Shown in pieces: positions 11,003 to 24,914 of a DNA stretch of 64,000 bases (the stretch's first letter is position 1; the number at the start of each line of letters is the position of its first letter). The position numbers and the translations under genes are program-made. The stretch lies in assembly GCA_016806645.1 (NCBI GenBank), contig JACSYO010001932.1:346501-410500 (forward strand), in the 5' to 3' direction. A model generated the notes under the pieces. The model had not been told where the DNA came from, searched no databases, and saw nothing but the letters and a program-made list of their open reading frames with translations. The stretch is from Ophiodon elongatus. Taxonomy: Eukaryota > Chordata > Actinopteri > Perciformes > Hexagrammidae.

Positions 11003-13367
11003 CTGTCAGTCTCCGTCCTTCTCCCTTCACACTGCCCCACCCATGTGTACTTTGACACCCAACTCCCGCTCGGCGAGGCAGAGGGCCGGCCCTGGCCTTC
11101 AGTGTCCTAGACCTCAGTCATGTGACGCTGACCTGCTATGTTTTACAAGGCTGCAGTGCAGCGAGGGGGCCTCTGAGGAAAAGGGCTGCGTTCACCAGCG
11201 GCAGGAAACAAAGCACAGCTTGGAGGGGAGAAGCGGAGTGTGTATGTGTGTGAGTGAGGGGGGGATTGTGTGGGTGGGTGGGGGAGTGGGGGGGGTTCAG
11301 GAAGCAGTAATTCAAGATATGGAACTACACTGAAAAACATCGAGGAGCACAGAGTTTTCATGCGAGGCCGTGTTCAAACGTGCTGCGTTGTTGTCCGCCT
11401 GAGATTGAAAGTCTTTGATCAAAGCGAGTTGGATTTTTTCCACCTGGCTGACGTTAGATTTTTCAACTCTTATTGACATGCTTAGATGAGCTCTGGCCCT
11501 AATCTCCTCTCTCCTTCTCCTCTCTCTCGCTCTCTCTTCATCTCCCTTCCTCTCTCCGGGCATTAAATCTCACGCATCTGAGCCTTGTCTCCCTCTCTCC
11601 CCTCCTCTCCAACTCTAGTTTATTCCCAAACGAGTTGACCTTCGCTATCGCACAGCTCTGCCGCTCGCTCTGTGGCCATAATCTATGGCTGTAGGCTCAG
11701 ACGTATCCTGTTGCCCTCCCACGCAAAAGTGCACGCATGCACTAATATGCACACAAAAGAGACTTCATACAGCAAAGTAAGTACATAAAGGATGATCACA
11801 GATACTTACAGGCAAGTGTGGACACACATAAGTACATGTACACTCACTCACACACACACACATCTGTGTCATTCCTGGGAGATTTTAGCCCATTAAATGA
11901 GCGCAGCCCGGTCCAGTCTCTCAGATCGCTGCCGTTCCCCCCTCTTTGTTCCCCAAATCAGGAACAGCTGTGCTCCTCCACAGTTGTAAGTCACTCACTC
12001 AGTGGAAATTTAAAAGCCATTAACCGAGCCCCTCATTGCTACCCCACCCCTTTGGTGTGTAGGAGAGTGAGTGTGTGTCTCTGTGTCTGTCTCGCTTATC
12101 TGTGTCTGCACACAGACACATTTGTATGCTCACTTGTGTGTACATGTTGAAAGCCAAAAGACCCCCTCGGCCCTGCGCAGTACATTTGAGCCGACGTCTC
12201 TGAAAGCGGCCTCTCTTGTCAAAATCACTGTTTTCAAGTAAAACATTTCGAGCAAAGCGCGGACTCATCTGCACGGTTGTGCCGAGTTCGGCCCTCCCAC
12301 ACCTTGAAGACTGTGCTGTGTTCCAGCCGTGAGTAGCTGGTGGGGGTGGGAGGGGGGTGGGGGGGTCACATGAGGTCATGTTGTCTTTGAGCGTGGAACA
12401 ACAAAAACAAGGCCCTGCTGGAATAGCTCGCTGCTTGTCCACTTTCTTGGCTAAGCCAGCGAATTACTGTGCCAGGAAAAAAACAACAAGCCTGGAGCCT
12501 TTCATAAGGCGGGCCCTGGCCCTTCAAGCTCACTATATAGGCTGGACCCAGGAACTGCTCCATGCACGAACACACACAGCAAGCAGATGTTCATGGAGAT
12601 GGACACACAGGAAGATAGATGGACAAGAAATGGAGGCGATATAGGAAAAGGGAGCAGGACCATGACATTAAGAGAGTGGACACTTGGATGCCAAAAGTCA
12701 AATGTATGGTTCTTTCCGCTGTTTTTCTTTTGTCTCCTCCTCCACCTTCCCTCCCTCCTCTATCTCCTGTGGAGATCTCTCATTTCCTGCAGGCCCAATG
12801 TTGATTTCATACTGGAGCTCAGGGCTTAGAGTGGGAGTCTGTTAGATGGGTAAGGGGGGACAACAGGGGGAGTTGCAGTGTGGGGGTATTTGAGTTCAAG
12901 CCAATAACAACCTTCACCTCCACTTCTCTCAATTGCTCTGTGCTGATTTTTTAAATGTGAGTATGCTTGTAGATTTTTTTTTTTTTTTTTACTTACCATA
13001 CAATCACACACACCTCAACAACTGAGGCAGACTGCAGTGTTTTATCATTCAAAAGACAACCTCCTTTGGGGGAGCTGGTATAATATCTTGCTCAAGAGCA
13101 GCTCAACAATAGTTTAGGGAGAGCACAGTTCATTCACCTTCACTGTGGAGACTTTTCCAGGATGCAGGCTTGTCCTCTTGTTGAACGTCTGACAATGGCC
13201 GCTATTTGCCTTATCATTTGCAGTGAAGTCTAATGAGTTTAGTTCAGAGAAAAAGATTAGCCAGCTGCACAAAGCACTGTAGCATTTCATGAAGCAATGA
13301 TGACAGCGTCTGCTCCAACATGGTGGATGACAAAATACAGGAGGCTTGTGTTTCATTCAGTAGTGAG
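11000..13367. other. Spacer, no gene recognised; G-rich tracts
   Basis: Two plus-strand G-rich clusters are capable in principle of G-quadruplex formation: about 11257-11298 and about 12339-12366. A T run of 17 lies near 12974-12990. The 140-codon minus-strand frame at 12020-12442 and the 110-codon plus frame at 11818-12150 show no domain and lack convincing splice context. Confidence 0.4.
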
Positions 13368-14069
13368 TTAAAGGGGACATATCGTGCTCATTTTCAGATT
13401 CATACTTGTTTTTTGTGTTTCTACACAATTACACGCTTTGATATTTCTGATACTGTCAGAAACACATCAAAAATATGGTGCATTTTTGCAAAGTGGGTGG
13501 AGATATTCAAATTCTGATCTGGACAGCTAGTTAACCTAGCTTGCTAACTTCCACTTTCCGAGTGAAATATAAACTTGACAGCAAGACGGGTTATCCTAAA
13601 TGTTGAATTGTTGTTAAGGGATAAATGTCTTGAAGGGGCAATTACAGATATTGGACGCATATCTATTGCCTCTCAACGGCTCTCAACATGTCGACAGCGA
13701 GCCGGCGATTTACAGCCAACGGTGCTAACAGCGCTAACTACAGAGGTTGACCTGAGGGGGAACCGTAGGGTGGGTGCCATGGTTCCGCTACTACGCTGTT
13801 GGTGGAGACGGCATTTTCAGCTGTAACCGCCGTATGAGAGCAGTGCAGAGTAGTGGCTGTGAGCTAACTGGTGGAGCACACTCACATGCACTAAAAGCAT
13901 GCGCGGTCGGCTATGTTCACAAAGTAAGGAGAAGCTGGGTTAACGGCACACACAGACGGAGAATCACTTCATTCTCTGCAGAGGTAGACATTACTCCGCT
14001 ATTTATTTACATAGATAATAATAGTTTGCTGCTATATTAATGTTCAGAATGTTAAATACAGCTCCTTCA
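13368..14069 (+). repeat. 0.7-kb interspersed fish repeat
   Basis: Begins 'ttaaaggggacatatcgtgc', 'tcattttcagattcatactt' and ends 'ttcagaatgttaaatacagc', 'tccttcaa'. From recall this is a high-copy repeat of percomorph genomes, with the internal phrases 'gctaacagcgctaactacag' and 'ggctgtgagctaactggtgg'. The termini (TTAAAGGGG and, inverted, TTGAAGGAG) suggest short imperfect terminal inverted repeats, so probably a non-autonomous DNA transposon. Frames of 83 and 88 codons inside it are not gene-like. Confidence 0.6.
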
Positions 14070-15366
14070 AATCGTTGGAGGTACATAACCAACAGCACTT
14101 ATGTGGTACAGTGGTTTTTAAGAACAAAATGACTATTATAGAATACAAGAGGTTGCATTTACTAAATTAGTGTGACAAATATGATTCAATCTTAATCCAA
14201 AAGTCCTTAAATAGAATATTAACTGCCAGTAACTGTGACCTTATCAAATCCAATTGTTTGTGGGTACAGATGACACATAGCTTGAAGGAGGAAATAGTCT
14301 AGGTGAGGTTTCAGAGTGCCAGTTTCAATGTGGTGTCACTTTGACCTTTTCTTGTTGAGACAGATCAATTTGTCAGCACAAAAAACCAGTTTGAGTCACT
14401 TCAGTTTTAGTAAGTTGCATAGAATAATAACAGCTTTCTTCACTTCATTTCAAATTCTGATTTCTACTTTTCAGAATGTGCTTATTGTGTTTATTTCACT
14501 AGTGGTATCCAAGGAAGAGGAAAAGGGCTGAAAAACGGAAGTTGAACTGTTGTGTCTTGCTGGCACAGACGCAAATAACACACACAGTTAGACTCGCATG
14601 CATGGCAGATTGTTACACTTAGATAACTGTGGCACGCAGCCAATTTCTGCTCTTTGCTTCCTTTCTCTTATTGTTAGCATAGATGAGGCCTTCTAGACAT
14701 GAACAGCTGCAGCCCTCAGCTTTCACTTCCCCTTCTATGAAACCACATGTATCTGTTACCACAACAAGTTCCCTTAAACGTGGCCTCTGATGCCCTCTGT
14801 ACCTCCCCCATGCCAGCACATGCACACATGTGCCTGCAGGCATGCTCACACGTATATTTAGAAAATGGTTCCCACCAAGCTTCGTATGAGGCTGTCCAGT
14901 TTGTTAGTGAGGTTGTCCCTTGAGTTTGTTGTTGTAAACTAATGATATTTCCAGATCTGTGAGCAGACAAACCTCAGTTTTTAGAAGAGAAAAAAAAGTG
15001 TTTTTAAGGATGGTAGGGCGGTGTCAGGAAATATGACTTCCTGTGTGTAACGTCAGATTTGTCACCTTTTGTATCCATAGATACACTCGCTAGCTAACCT
15101 CAACATACATGCCTACTATTGGTGCCACCCAAAACCCACACACACACACACACACAGTGAGTCAAATAGAGCAGCATTGCGTGACTGAGGCTTCACACCT
15201 CTCTTTCTGTCTTTCACTCAACGAAAGCATGAAAAAAAATCCCTCACCCACAGTAATGTGAGTGTGAGTGACAGTGTGTGTGCATGCGTTCAGTGTCCAT
15301 GTGGGGCACAGACTGACTATGCTCTTGTTTGGCCTCTTGCCTTTGTTCTTTCCTCACTATACTGTC

Positions 15367-15402
<36 letters not shown>

Positions 15403-17454
15403 TGCAGATATAGACTCTCACACACTGGTTTGTTAGCTTATAGCTATTCAAAGTCAATTCAGATCAAGACCTCGTGTGCTTGTGAGGTTTCTTCGTCTGC
15501 GACTTCACAGCTCTATTTTCATACAGTCCAGATAAGCGACTACACATTCACACGGTAGCATCGAAACCCTCTCTTAGTAATTTCTGAATGAACTCGCTGA
15601 GCCTCCTGATCGTCTCTCATTGTTTTCTCTTGAGCTCTTGGTTAATGCAAAGGTGTGGGTTGCTAGTGGTGAAAAAAAAGCTCTTGGATGATCTCATTCC
15701 CTTTCTACCAGCATTCCTGTCATGGAGACGGTTTATGGATGATTAGGAAATAAAAACAATATCCTTTGCAAGGAAAGGTGCTCTCTTAAGCCTGTGTGTG
15801 CAGCTGGCTGCCAAAATGCTCCCATCCTCTCGATCCATTGCACCGCTGCCCACCGACTGAAAAGCTCAGTCTTGTGATGGGGAGGCATTGGCCAGGTGGC
15901 TAATTGAGCTGTTCCCAGGGCAGCCTGTGACAGCGTGCCACCCTGTGCCAAGGTGTTGGGGTTTCCCAGGGCTCAGTAATAGATGATTTTAGTTGCCGTA
16001 GAGTGTGTCCAATTGCTCTGCTCTGCTGGCACAGAACGAGCACACAGCACAGGACGCACAGGACAGACCGGTCACACTTATCCCGGTGGAAAGATGTCGG
16101 GTTGAGAGAGCCTCTTGATAATGTAGTCGTGGATGTGGATTCAAACACCCGACCATCACTGTTTGTATTTGTGAATGCTGTTTGTGGTTGAATATACTGC
16201 GATAGAGAAAATGATTATGCTTTTTGTTTTTTTGGACTATTTAGTCTTAAATTAGAAGGCTTCGCACCAACTCATGAAAATATCCATGCGCTCCATGCTC
16301 CAATGCAACACTTTCTCAATCAGTTCTAAAGTGCGCCTTTGTTTTTGCTTGCTACAGGGTAAGTAAAGATCTCTTTTCACAGTGTTTGCTTGCTTGCTGA
16401 ATTTGCTTAGATCGAGGAGATGAAGGTCTGCTGCACTTCCTGCAAAGACGGAAGAGTTTGCCAGAATGTAAATGATGGGCAGCACAAGCTTGATCTTGAG
16501 TTTGCTTAATATTCACATACACAGTATATAGTACATACATTATCGTTACATTGTTTGGCTCTATTGAAACACATATTGAGTAATCATAGAGCAGATGAAA
16601 AATTGACTTGTAGACAGTTACTAGAGAGAAAGAAAATGTCTCAGAGGGCTGATCATCTTGCAAAAGTAATTTCAAAGAGAGTTCTAAAGTGTGTTTGTGA
16701 AGTGCCAATGCCTACTTGTTGAGGATGGAAGCTTCAAACAAAACAAAGAGAAAAAAGGCGCCTTTATATTAGTTTTTGTGGAGATACATTCCTAACACTA
16801 CTCGTGCTTCTCCTGAATTCTTCCAACATTTCAGTAAAAAGTGGAACAAACTCAACATAATCACTGGAAGCTGCATCTAATATGACATATGCTGCTAGTA
16901 TAACCAGACATTTGAAACATTCATATATCAAAACAGTGATTTCCTGCGTAGTTTCTGCCGCTTTTTTTATTTTTGGGGAGTGATGGGGTAAGGAGGAGGA
17001 GATTCGCCGGCTGTGAGGGATCAGTTTCAGGACTGTAAACATGGCGGGGACACCCCCCAACTGAAAAGTGCCTTTTTTGAAATGGTTGAGCTTATGTGTG
17101 CCCCCCCACACCACCCTGAAAAAAAAACATCCCAGCCCCTCCAGCCATGCCACCCCCCACCCAGCCCCTTTCCTCTTCGTGTTTCCTGTTGAGCTGGCTA
17201 GACTCCTTTGACAGATTTACAACTCAGGGGTCAAAGTTTTCCGACGGCAGCAGATAAATCTTACACCGCCCTCCTTCCCCCCTCCTTGCTTCTCCTTCAC
17301 CTGATAAAAAGACAAACACTCTGAACAGCCGCCCTGCGCTGCCCCCACTACCAACCCCCGCCTCCACCCACATCCTTTCATGTGTAATGTGTGTAAAAAA
17401 TCTGCTAGTGCACCTATGTGTGTGTGAACATGTGTATCAGGACGCCTGCAAATG

Positions 17455-17456
<2 letters not shown>
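14070..17456. other. Spacer, no gene recognised
   Basis: Mostly complex AT-rich sequence with short (CA)n arrays near 15138-15157 and at 15371-15398. Minus-strand frames of 118 (16352-16708) and 129 codons (16764-17153) have no recognisable domain, and no splice-site pattern supports them. Confidence 0.4.

Positions 17457-17502
<46 letters not shown>
17457..17502. repeat. (TG)23 microsatellite
   Basis: Uninterrupted 46-bp TG array, followed by GCGCACGCATGCATG, which continues the alternating purine-pyrimidine character. Confidence 0.97.
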
Positions 17503-17505
<3 letters not shown>

Positions 17506-17654
17506 ACGCATGCATGTGTGCACGCAGAAGGCTAAGTGCCTTGCAGTTTGTGGTTAAGGAAAAGAATGCAGAACATTGTTCTTGAACCATAAAGGCAGGC
17601 TCTTCATGTTCCAATCTTTTCTTCGGGGGAGGAGGTCTGGTGATTCCCCCCCTG

Positions 17655-17679
17655 CTTCTTCTTCTTCTTCTTCTTCTTT
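17655..17679. repeat. (CTT)8 microsatellite
   Basis: Eight CTT units; the complementary strand is (AAG)n. Confidence 0.95.
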
Positions 17680-19204
17680 TCCCTCCATCAGATTTTAATG
17701 TTTTGGCCCCAATGTGATACACTCTCTGCTTTTGTCTCCTCGCCTCCCCCAGATAGATAAGAGGAGCAGGAGTATGCTTCATTCCACCAGCATGCGATCA
17801 TTTCTACCCCCCACACACCCCCCTCTCTCTGACACACACTCTATCCCACTCTCTCTCATCCCACCCACTGTAACATTCATTTCTCTTTTATTCGCCTGTC
17901 TTTTATCTCCATGTCTGTGACAAACATCCTCAGTGCTACCTGGGAAGAGTGGAAAAAAACGGAGAGAAGTATTGAAGGAGAGTCTCAAAACACACACACA
18001 CACACACAGAGGTCTTGGGGCCATGTCTCTCCCGCTCTCTCTTCACTCTCTTTATCTGCTCTGATCTCTGTTCCAGTGTGGGAGGCAAGATGAACAAGCT
18101 CCAGCCAAAGCACATAAAACTTTTTTTTCAGTTGTTTTAATAAATCTGCAAATTACTTTTACTAGTGTTTGTCATTTGGCATGTTGGGATACGTAGCTGC
18201 TCCTCTCCCATTCATCCCCTCTTCTGAGAGGGAGCAGATCTGAAATGATTTGGCTTAGTGAAGTATCAATCGATGTTCTCTGACATTTGTGTTAGAATTA
18301 TTAATGCTAATGAAGTGAACTGCACTTGCACAAAATAATGAGCTGAATACAGTTGATAGTTTTTTCAGCCTGGGCTCCTAAACCTTAGGCAAGCCATATG
18401 TCCCTCTAAATGTAATGTTACAGTAATACCACGTTCTTTACAGTGTTCAACAATAAATGTTCCCCAGTATACAAACACACACACACACACTCACACATTA
18501 GTCCCATGGTGTTGGATCAATAGACATGATTGATTTGATGGAACGCTGGCAGCCAGTCCTGATCAATGTTGGCTTGGCTGATGGCCGCAGAACGTACATC
18601 ACTGTCATTCAAAATGTGTGTCGAAATAAGTGTGAGTGAGTCCTCTGTCACTTCCACTACTCTAGATAGATAGTGTTTTATTGCATCATATTATGTTTGG
18701 CTTTCATTTCGTTCAGCAAATGTTGCTGTTGAGATGCAAGTTTAGCCTGAAGCAGAGCAGATTAAAATGCATATTGTTACAGTCTGTTAAAAACTAATTT
18801 TAGATATAAAATAATATATATATATATATATATATATGTCATAAACAGACCGGAAACGAGGGGAGTGAGAGAGAGGAGGGGGGAATTACAGCTATCACTA
18901 TCCTCCATGGTTGAGAAACTAATCTTGAAAATCTATGAAACTCTTTCAAAAAGAAGTAGAGTCAAAATGATGCCTCTATCAAGCTGAACATCGTTTCCTG
19001 CCGGGAAATTCATCAATTTGGAAATATAAGGTTTTCACCAGATATTAGATGTGTGTGAGTACATGCAGATAAAAGAAACCAACGTGGACTCGAAAGTAGA
19101 AGTGAGTCACCTCAATCCGTTGATGTTGGAACAGATAATCCAAAAGAGTGTAAACACTGTCATTGCTAGGACACACCCTGTCCACAGGTCATCCTGTTTC
19201 ACCA

Positions 19205-19208
<4 letters not shown>
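17680..19208. other. Spacer, no gene recognised
   Basis: Pyrimidine-rich DNA at 17720-17900, short (CA)n at about 17992-18008 and 18473-18490, and (AT)n at 18814-18837. No supported coding segment. Confidence 0.4.

Positions 19209-19255
<47 letters not shown>
19209..19255. repeat. (CA)23 microsatellite
   Basis: Uninterrupted 47-bp CA array. Confidence 0.97.
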
Positions 19256-19257
<2 letters not shown>

Positions 19258-21292
19258 GAGCACACGCTATCAGATTTGCAGGGAAGCGCATCAAATATTG
19301 CAAAACATCACATGCCTTGTGAAACACTCCACGCGCTGCAGCGTTCACTTTGTCAAGCGGTGACCTTGAATACTTAAGAGGCCCCTTGGTGGAGGTTTCT
19401 CCCTCAGTGCTCTTCACACGTCAGTGCCGTGGGAATGAGTGATATGATGGCATGAGAGGAAGAGAAGAGAGAGACTCGCCGAGTGACAGAGTGAGGAAGG
19501 TTAAAACTGAAGGAAAAAAAAAAAAGGAGACGAAAGGGAGGTAAAGAGGGGTGGGGGTGGAGTGGTACCGCCTGACTCTCTCCAGGGAAATCTTATCACA
19601 GTGTCGTGGGGGTAGGTGGCTTTCCACCGGAGCGAAAGCTTGAGATGAACCCGTCGGAGGTTTGGGGGGCTTTAGGGGATTAACTAATGAACAAACCTGT
19701 TGTCTTCTCCCCCACTTGCTCTCTCGCCCTCTTCTGTCCCAGCATCCTTTTTCCCAACTGGACACGCTCTATATTTATATACCATGGTCTGAGTGAATTC
19801 TCTATTCTGATTGGCTGCTGTCATTCACCGATCAAAATGAATGCTCTGGCTAAATCAAATGAAATAAATAAATACATTTGAATATGTAATTTACAACAAT
19901 GAGGGCATTATCCCTTACATATCTGACCGACTGAAGTCCTCATGTAACCTCACTAGAGTTTTATGGTCAGCTTGTCTTTTCACAAGACCTGTTATTGGAT
20001 TATAGTTCGCTCCAAAGACTCTCTTTCTTTCTCTTGTGTTTTGCCCTTCCTCTCTCCATTACCGGCTGCGCTATTCATTTATTTTCCCCTCTAAACCACT
20101 CTTCCACGCTTCCTTTCTCTCTCTTTTTGTTCTAAGCGTCTCTGTATTTGTTCTTGTCCTGCATGGGTGAGGATTGACAGAGAAGCAAGAAAGACAAAGA
20201 GCCAATGTAGACGTCTGGTCTGTTTGGCGTGAGTTTTTTTTTTTATTTTTGGGCTTTGCTCACCTTGTGTCACTCCACTGGTCCTATGTTGGCTATAATA
20301 TCAGACGACAGGCCGGGTTTCCACTTCAACAAGCCTGTGTCCTTAAAACAGGGGACAAGAGAGGATGTGAGAGGCTGACAAAGAGGGAGGGATAAAGAGG
20401 GATGGGAAAGGAGGGGGATATAAAAAAAATAATTAGATGAGTAGATGGAAGGGTGGTAGGTCAGAGGATGAGGGAAGGGAGGAAAACACATTTTAAAAAG
20501 TAATGATATCCAGCCTCTCAAACTGCTGCCTCCATTAGATCGGCTCACCTCCTTCTTCCTGCAACACAGAGGTCGTCTGTTCTATGAGGGATCCAGTGAC
20601 CTTTGAAGGCGAACTTTGATGTTAACTTTGCATGATTTGTTTGGCTTCTCCACTATGGTGGTGACGAGAGAGACAGAATAGAGAGAGAGCGAGAGAGAGA
20701 GAGAGAGAGGACTGTGTTCCTGAATCTAGGCCAGTCACTGTCGAGAAATGTGGACTCATGTTCCCGTTTCTGACCATTCCCCAGAGGGCCAAGCCTGCCT
20801 GCTTGGCCAGTTCACTGGCCGCTTTGCTGCCTTCACTGTCCTTGTCTGTTATCCATTTCCTGCTCTTATGTTGTATGATATTATGTGGTGCTGAAAAGAT
20901 TTTCTGACATTTTTGATAATCCATGAAAGAATATTGCTGGTGATAGGTTGTTGTACTGGGGGACTTTCACTATCATGAAGGAAAGACTCCAGTTTATTTT
21001 GATTACGTCCCGCATACACCGTCCTGCTACCATAAATACTTTTGTGCAAAAAGTGTATTAATCCACGGCTAAAAATAGTCCCGAACAAAACAAATGCACT
21101 GTTTACTCTTGTTTGAGTAGCATTTTCTAAAAACCAAAATGCCCAGCTGTTTGAGGAAATTACTCAACATTTTGGAAAGAATAAACATTTGTGACCCACA
21201 GTTAAAGAGAAGGACCAACTCGTTGTGGATTTGGTCTTTTCCTGGAATTTTTTGGACAACAAGGAGAATATATTATAATGTTTGTCTTATTC
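19256..21292. other. Spacer, no gene recognised
   Basis: Purine-rich belts at about 19450-19560 and 20340-20490 and a GA-rich run near 20670-20709. The 100- and 114-codon minus-strand frames show no domain. Confidence 0.4.
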
Positions 21293-21465
21293 TTTAAAAG
21301 AAATGTAGCAAACAAAAATGCCAAATATTTGCTGGCTCCAGCTTCTGAAAAATGTTTCTCACTTTTATATGTCAGGGTAAAATGTAATGTCTTTGGGTAT
21401 TTCTGCAGTATGTCAATCTGACAAAACAAGTCAACTTGGGAACTTGTGATGGACACATTAAATGC
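21293..21465 (-). repeat. Fish interspersed repeat ('aatatttgctgg' family), minus copy
   Basis: Plus-strand text 'aaaaatgccaaatatttgct', 'ggctccagcttctgaaaaat' and 'tctgacaaaacaagtcaact' matches, from recall, a very common fish repeat that begins with an 'attaatcgattaatcg'-type terminus. The likely relative at 39486-39650 reads in the opposite direction ('atgtcttgttttgtgcgacc', 'gaagctgcaacct'). Confidence 0.55.
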
Positions 21466-22375
21466 TGTTGTTTTATAGACTATATCAAATGGGGAAAAAC
21501 AATACATTGTAGCACCCTGATAAATTATATAGTTCCATTTGACAGAAGATAACACAAACATGATGCATACAAAAAGGTACGTGTTACTGGTACAACAACA
21601 ACAACAACAGGGAAAGCACTGTGTTGCATTGTGGGTTGTTGTATAGTGTGCTGTTGGGTGGCATATTTCACTGTGTTACTCTCTGTTCTGTTCACCCTGT
21701 TGTTACATCGTTGTTGATATTTCTCTGTCCAGCTCTTTTGTCAGATACAACAACATGCTTACAAAAACAGTTATTTACTCTCAACTCCAGCTTTGGTGAG
21801 AGGGTGCATGTGACACATGTACAGTATATAGGGTAATCTATCCCCTACTAGATCAAAAGCTTGGGACCTGGGTGGTGTAGCCTCCTTAAAAAAATAAATA
21901 AAGCAATCTGTTTGGGTAGAGTAAAGTTGGCTTGCAGAGGGACACGGGAGTGGAGGGAGAGGCCGGGCAAAAACATAAAAGCCTTGTGTCAACATCTGCC
22001 AGCCTACCTTTGCCTTCACTCTGCCGGGTACTGCCAGGCCATTAGCATCATGTAGCGCCTGGCGCTTATCCAACCAGGACAGTGCGACCTTAATCTGTGC
22101 CTGTCACTGAGCTCCCAACACATCTGGCCATCTCCGGATACAACAGTCATGCCTGCCTCTGCTGCTCCCGTGTGCCCTGTGGTGGGCGTGATAATCCCTG
22201 ATGTTTTTACTGCCTCGTCCTAACCATAGGTTGGCCCTTATCAAACTGCACTCCCTAATCAGCTCTGGCATGAGGAGTGGATTAACACGGACACAAGGCA
22301 CGGTTCCACCATAATGATACTTTTTTTTGCCTATCTCCTCTTAATGGGGAATTCTGGTTGTAACTGTTGCACAAG

Positions 22376-22377
<2 letters not shown>
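21466..22377. other. Spacer, no gene recognised
   Basis: Contains (CAA)6 at about 21592-21609. No exon-like segment stands out. Confidence 0.4.

Positions 22378-22417
<40 letters not shown>
22378..22417. repeat. (GT)20 microsatellite
   Basis: Uninterrupted 40-bp GT array. Confidence 0.97.
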
Positions 22418-22419
<2 letters not shown>

Positions 22420-22479
22420 CACCTCTGGTTTATTTCCTGCTTCATTTCCATCATTCACTAACTGATGCTGTTGCAGAAT

Positions 22480-22820
22480 CTACACTAACCTCTTTAGGAG
22501 CCGCCATTGTTGTTTCGAACGAACAGTCGCCTCTGTCGTTTTCGCACACATCTAAGCCACGCCCCTAGCTGCCAATAGCTCCTCACAGGATGCCGATTGG
22601 TCCGTGCAATGGCTCGCCAGACACAAATGCATTATTTGAAGCCTGACAAGAAGTTTTTTTGTGTGATATATAGTCCAGCGATTCTTGCAAGAATCCAGCA
22701 GCCATGCAAGGTGGTCACCTCACTGGGGAGACCACTTTCAAGTACTGTTATTGTAGCAATCAAACTATTAGGAAATGAACTGTCCGCGCAGGGGAACTCT
22801 TCGTTTAGAAGCTAATTTAG
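22480..22820. repeat. Possible interspersed repeat
   Basis: The text 'aagccacgcccctagctgcc', 'aggatgccgattggtccgtg' and 'ttgaagcctgacaagaagtt' has the flavour of a high-copy fish repeat that I recall only vaguely. Boundaries and family are uncertain, and no coding frame of note is present. Confidence 0.3.
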
Positions 22821-24819
22821 ATTACCACCAGGTACTTCATATAGATATATTTGTGTGAAAACTGGTTTTGACCTGAAGTACCTACTTTGCAGTATTGGTA
22901 AAAAAAAATAAAAGAAGAAAAAAAAGAGCAGAATTTTAACATTGACACTAACATTTTATCTTGCTGTTATGTGAAGCCAGATACACGGCTATGCAAGATT
23001 AGCATCGTACTGCTGCGGTTCTAGTAGTCCTTCTGTTTTCTTTTCGTTTTTTTTTCCTCGCAGAGAGATCAAGGGAAGGAGATTTCCTTCTCTGCCTCAT
23101 TTGGATCAGATCAGCAGCAGGTTCCTCGTGGATCACAGGGAGACATTTGAGGATTAAGGCCGCTCCTCGCTGCCTGCCTCCGCCAGTCTCTGTGCGGCTA
23201 CATGTGGCCCTGGGAAAATCAGCAGTAGTCACAGATGAGCAACATCTGATCCAGACTGATCATTATTTGGAGGTATCATGTCCCATTTAGGTGCCTGCAT
23301 GAGGTGACTCATAGTGAGACAGAGTGCCTATATAGAGACCGAAACTAGTGACTGAATTCTACATGTATTAATATAATTGTCTAAAATAGGTTGAAGTCAC
23401 GTCATAACTTCAGCGCTCTAACTTCATCATTAAAGATCAGTAATATAGCACGATCAAACTGAGTGTCGTTTTCCGTTTAGAAGGGGTTATTTCTAGATTG
23501 AGGGCATTGAAAGTATGTGATCTGATAATATCTACTCAAACAATTTGATCGCAAAAACACCAACCTACAAGGTTCTAATGATGGAACCACAGTTAGACTT
23601 TATTAGTCCTGCTTATATTGTTTTCATTTATCAAATTACTCTGGGGACTTTTTTTTACTTCTTAAAGTTCCTTAAAGTAGGTTGAACTCTGTTGTGTAAT
23701 TTAAACTGTATGTGACTGCTCATGCTCATAGTCATCAGGGGCACATTAATACAATGGTGACTTAAACAGGAAACCCAAAAGAGAGCAGAAGATTCGGGTG
23801 GCGTTAAAAGCCTAAACCTCAAACATCCGTCGCCAAGCTCATGTTGTTTTTCTCTTTCACAAAGAGAGACATACTTGCTTTTTAAACTGGAACCCCTTCT
23901 GTGAGCCTGTGCAGGGCGTGTTCTTCTTTTTCTTTTTCTCAAATCCCCTTTATTTACTCTCCAGCAGAGTTGACTTCATGCTCGCCCCCCTCTGAGACAG
24001 TCTCCTGCTCAGCCAAGCATTATGCCCCTTAATTCTCATCACTTCCAGGTTGTCCTCTGTCGTTCCCCCTGTTTTTGTCACAGCATGACATAGTAATCAA
24101 TAAGCAATTAAAAAAGGCAACATGGCACGGGGCATTGCTTACTTAGTTCCAGTGGATGTAGCTTTTGCAGGGACGTGGTACAGGGATGAGACCACTGGTG
24201 TGTGTTTGGGGCCTTACAGCCACTTTGTCTTAGTACAAGACATTTATAAAAGCTAACTGCACAGCTTTAAGCTTTTGCATCCGTGGTTACAGCGTTCTTT
24301 TATTGACATCACTGTGGTGTTTGCCATTTTCCTGACATTTGAAAAAGTAGACTATGCACGTTCCACGAATAACATTTGAAGCTTCGGCTTACGGTCAGTC
24401 TTAAAGGAGGGGAAGACGAGCCAGCTCAAGGTCAGACGACGCTCAGCAGTAATCTTAACCAGGAAGAGATGTCGAAACCACCCATCCTGTGCAAAGGAAT
24501 AGCTGCCGCTGGTTTACGAGGAATTCACACGCAGCGGCTGCACCGCCACTCACACTGTTTACCAGCCTCTGATATTCCACTGTCACTCTGCACCGCAGCA
24601 ACCGGAGGCCTTTACGACATGATCTAACAGAGTTGAACTGCATCGCATGACCACTCATCCCCAATTACAGCCGCGTTTACTGTAACTGTAATATACACAC
24701 GGACCTCATGAGCATATCAAGTATGACACTTGATGGTTTAGACTGTGCCGTCTGCTGGGTGGAGGGAGTAAGATGTGTTTATGGAGTGGGGACTTTCTCT
24801 CCTTGTCTGTTTTTCTGTG

Positions 24820-24821
<2 letters not shown>
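22821..24821. other. Spacer, no gene recognised
   Basis: Complex sequence without supported exons. 23300-23640 is AT-rich. The 95-codon minus frame at 23655-23942 and the 83-codon plus frame at 24376-24627 have no recognisable domain. Confidence 0.4.

Positions 24822-24911
<90 letters not shown>
24822..24911. repeat. (TG)45 microsatellite
   Basis: 90 bp of uninterrupted TG, the longest perfect dinucleotide array in the window, ending in a short G run. Strong Z-DNA potential and likely highly polymorphic. Confidence 0.98.
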
Positions 24912-24914
<3 letters not shown>
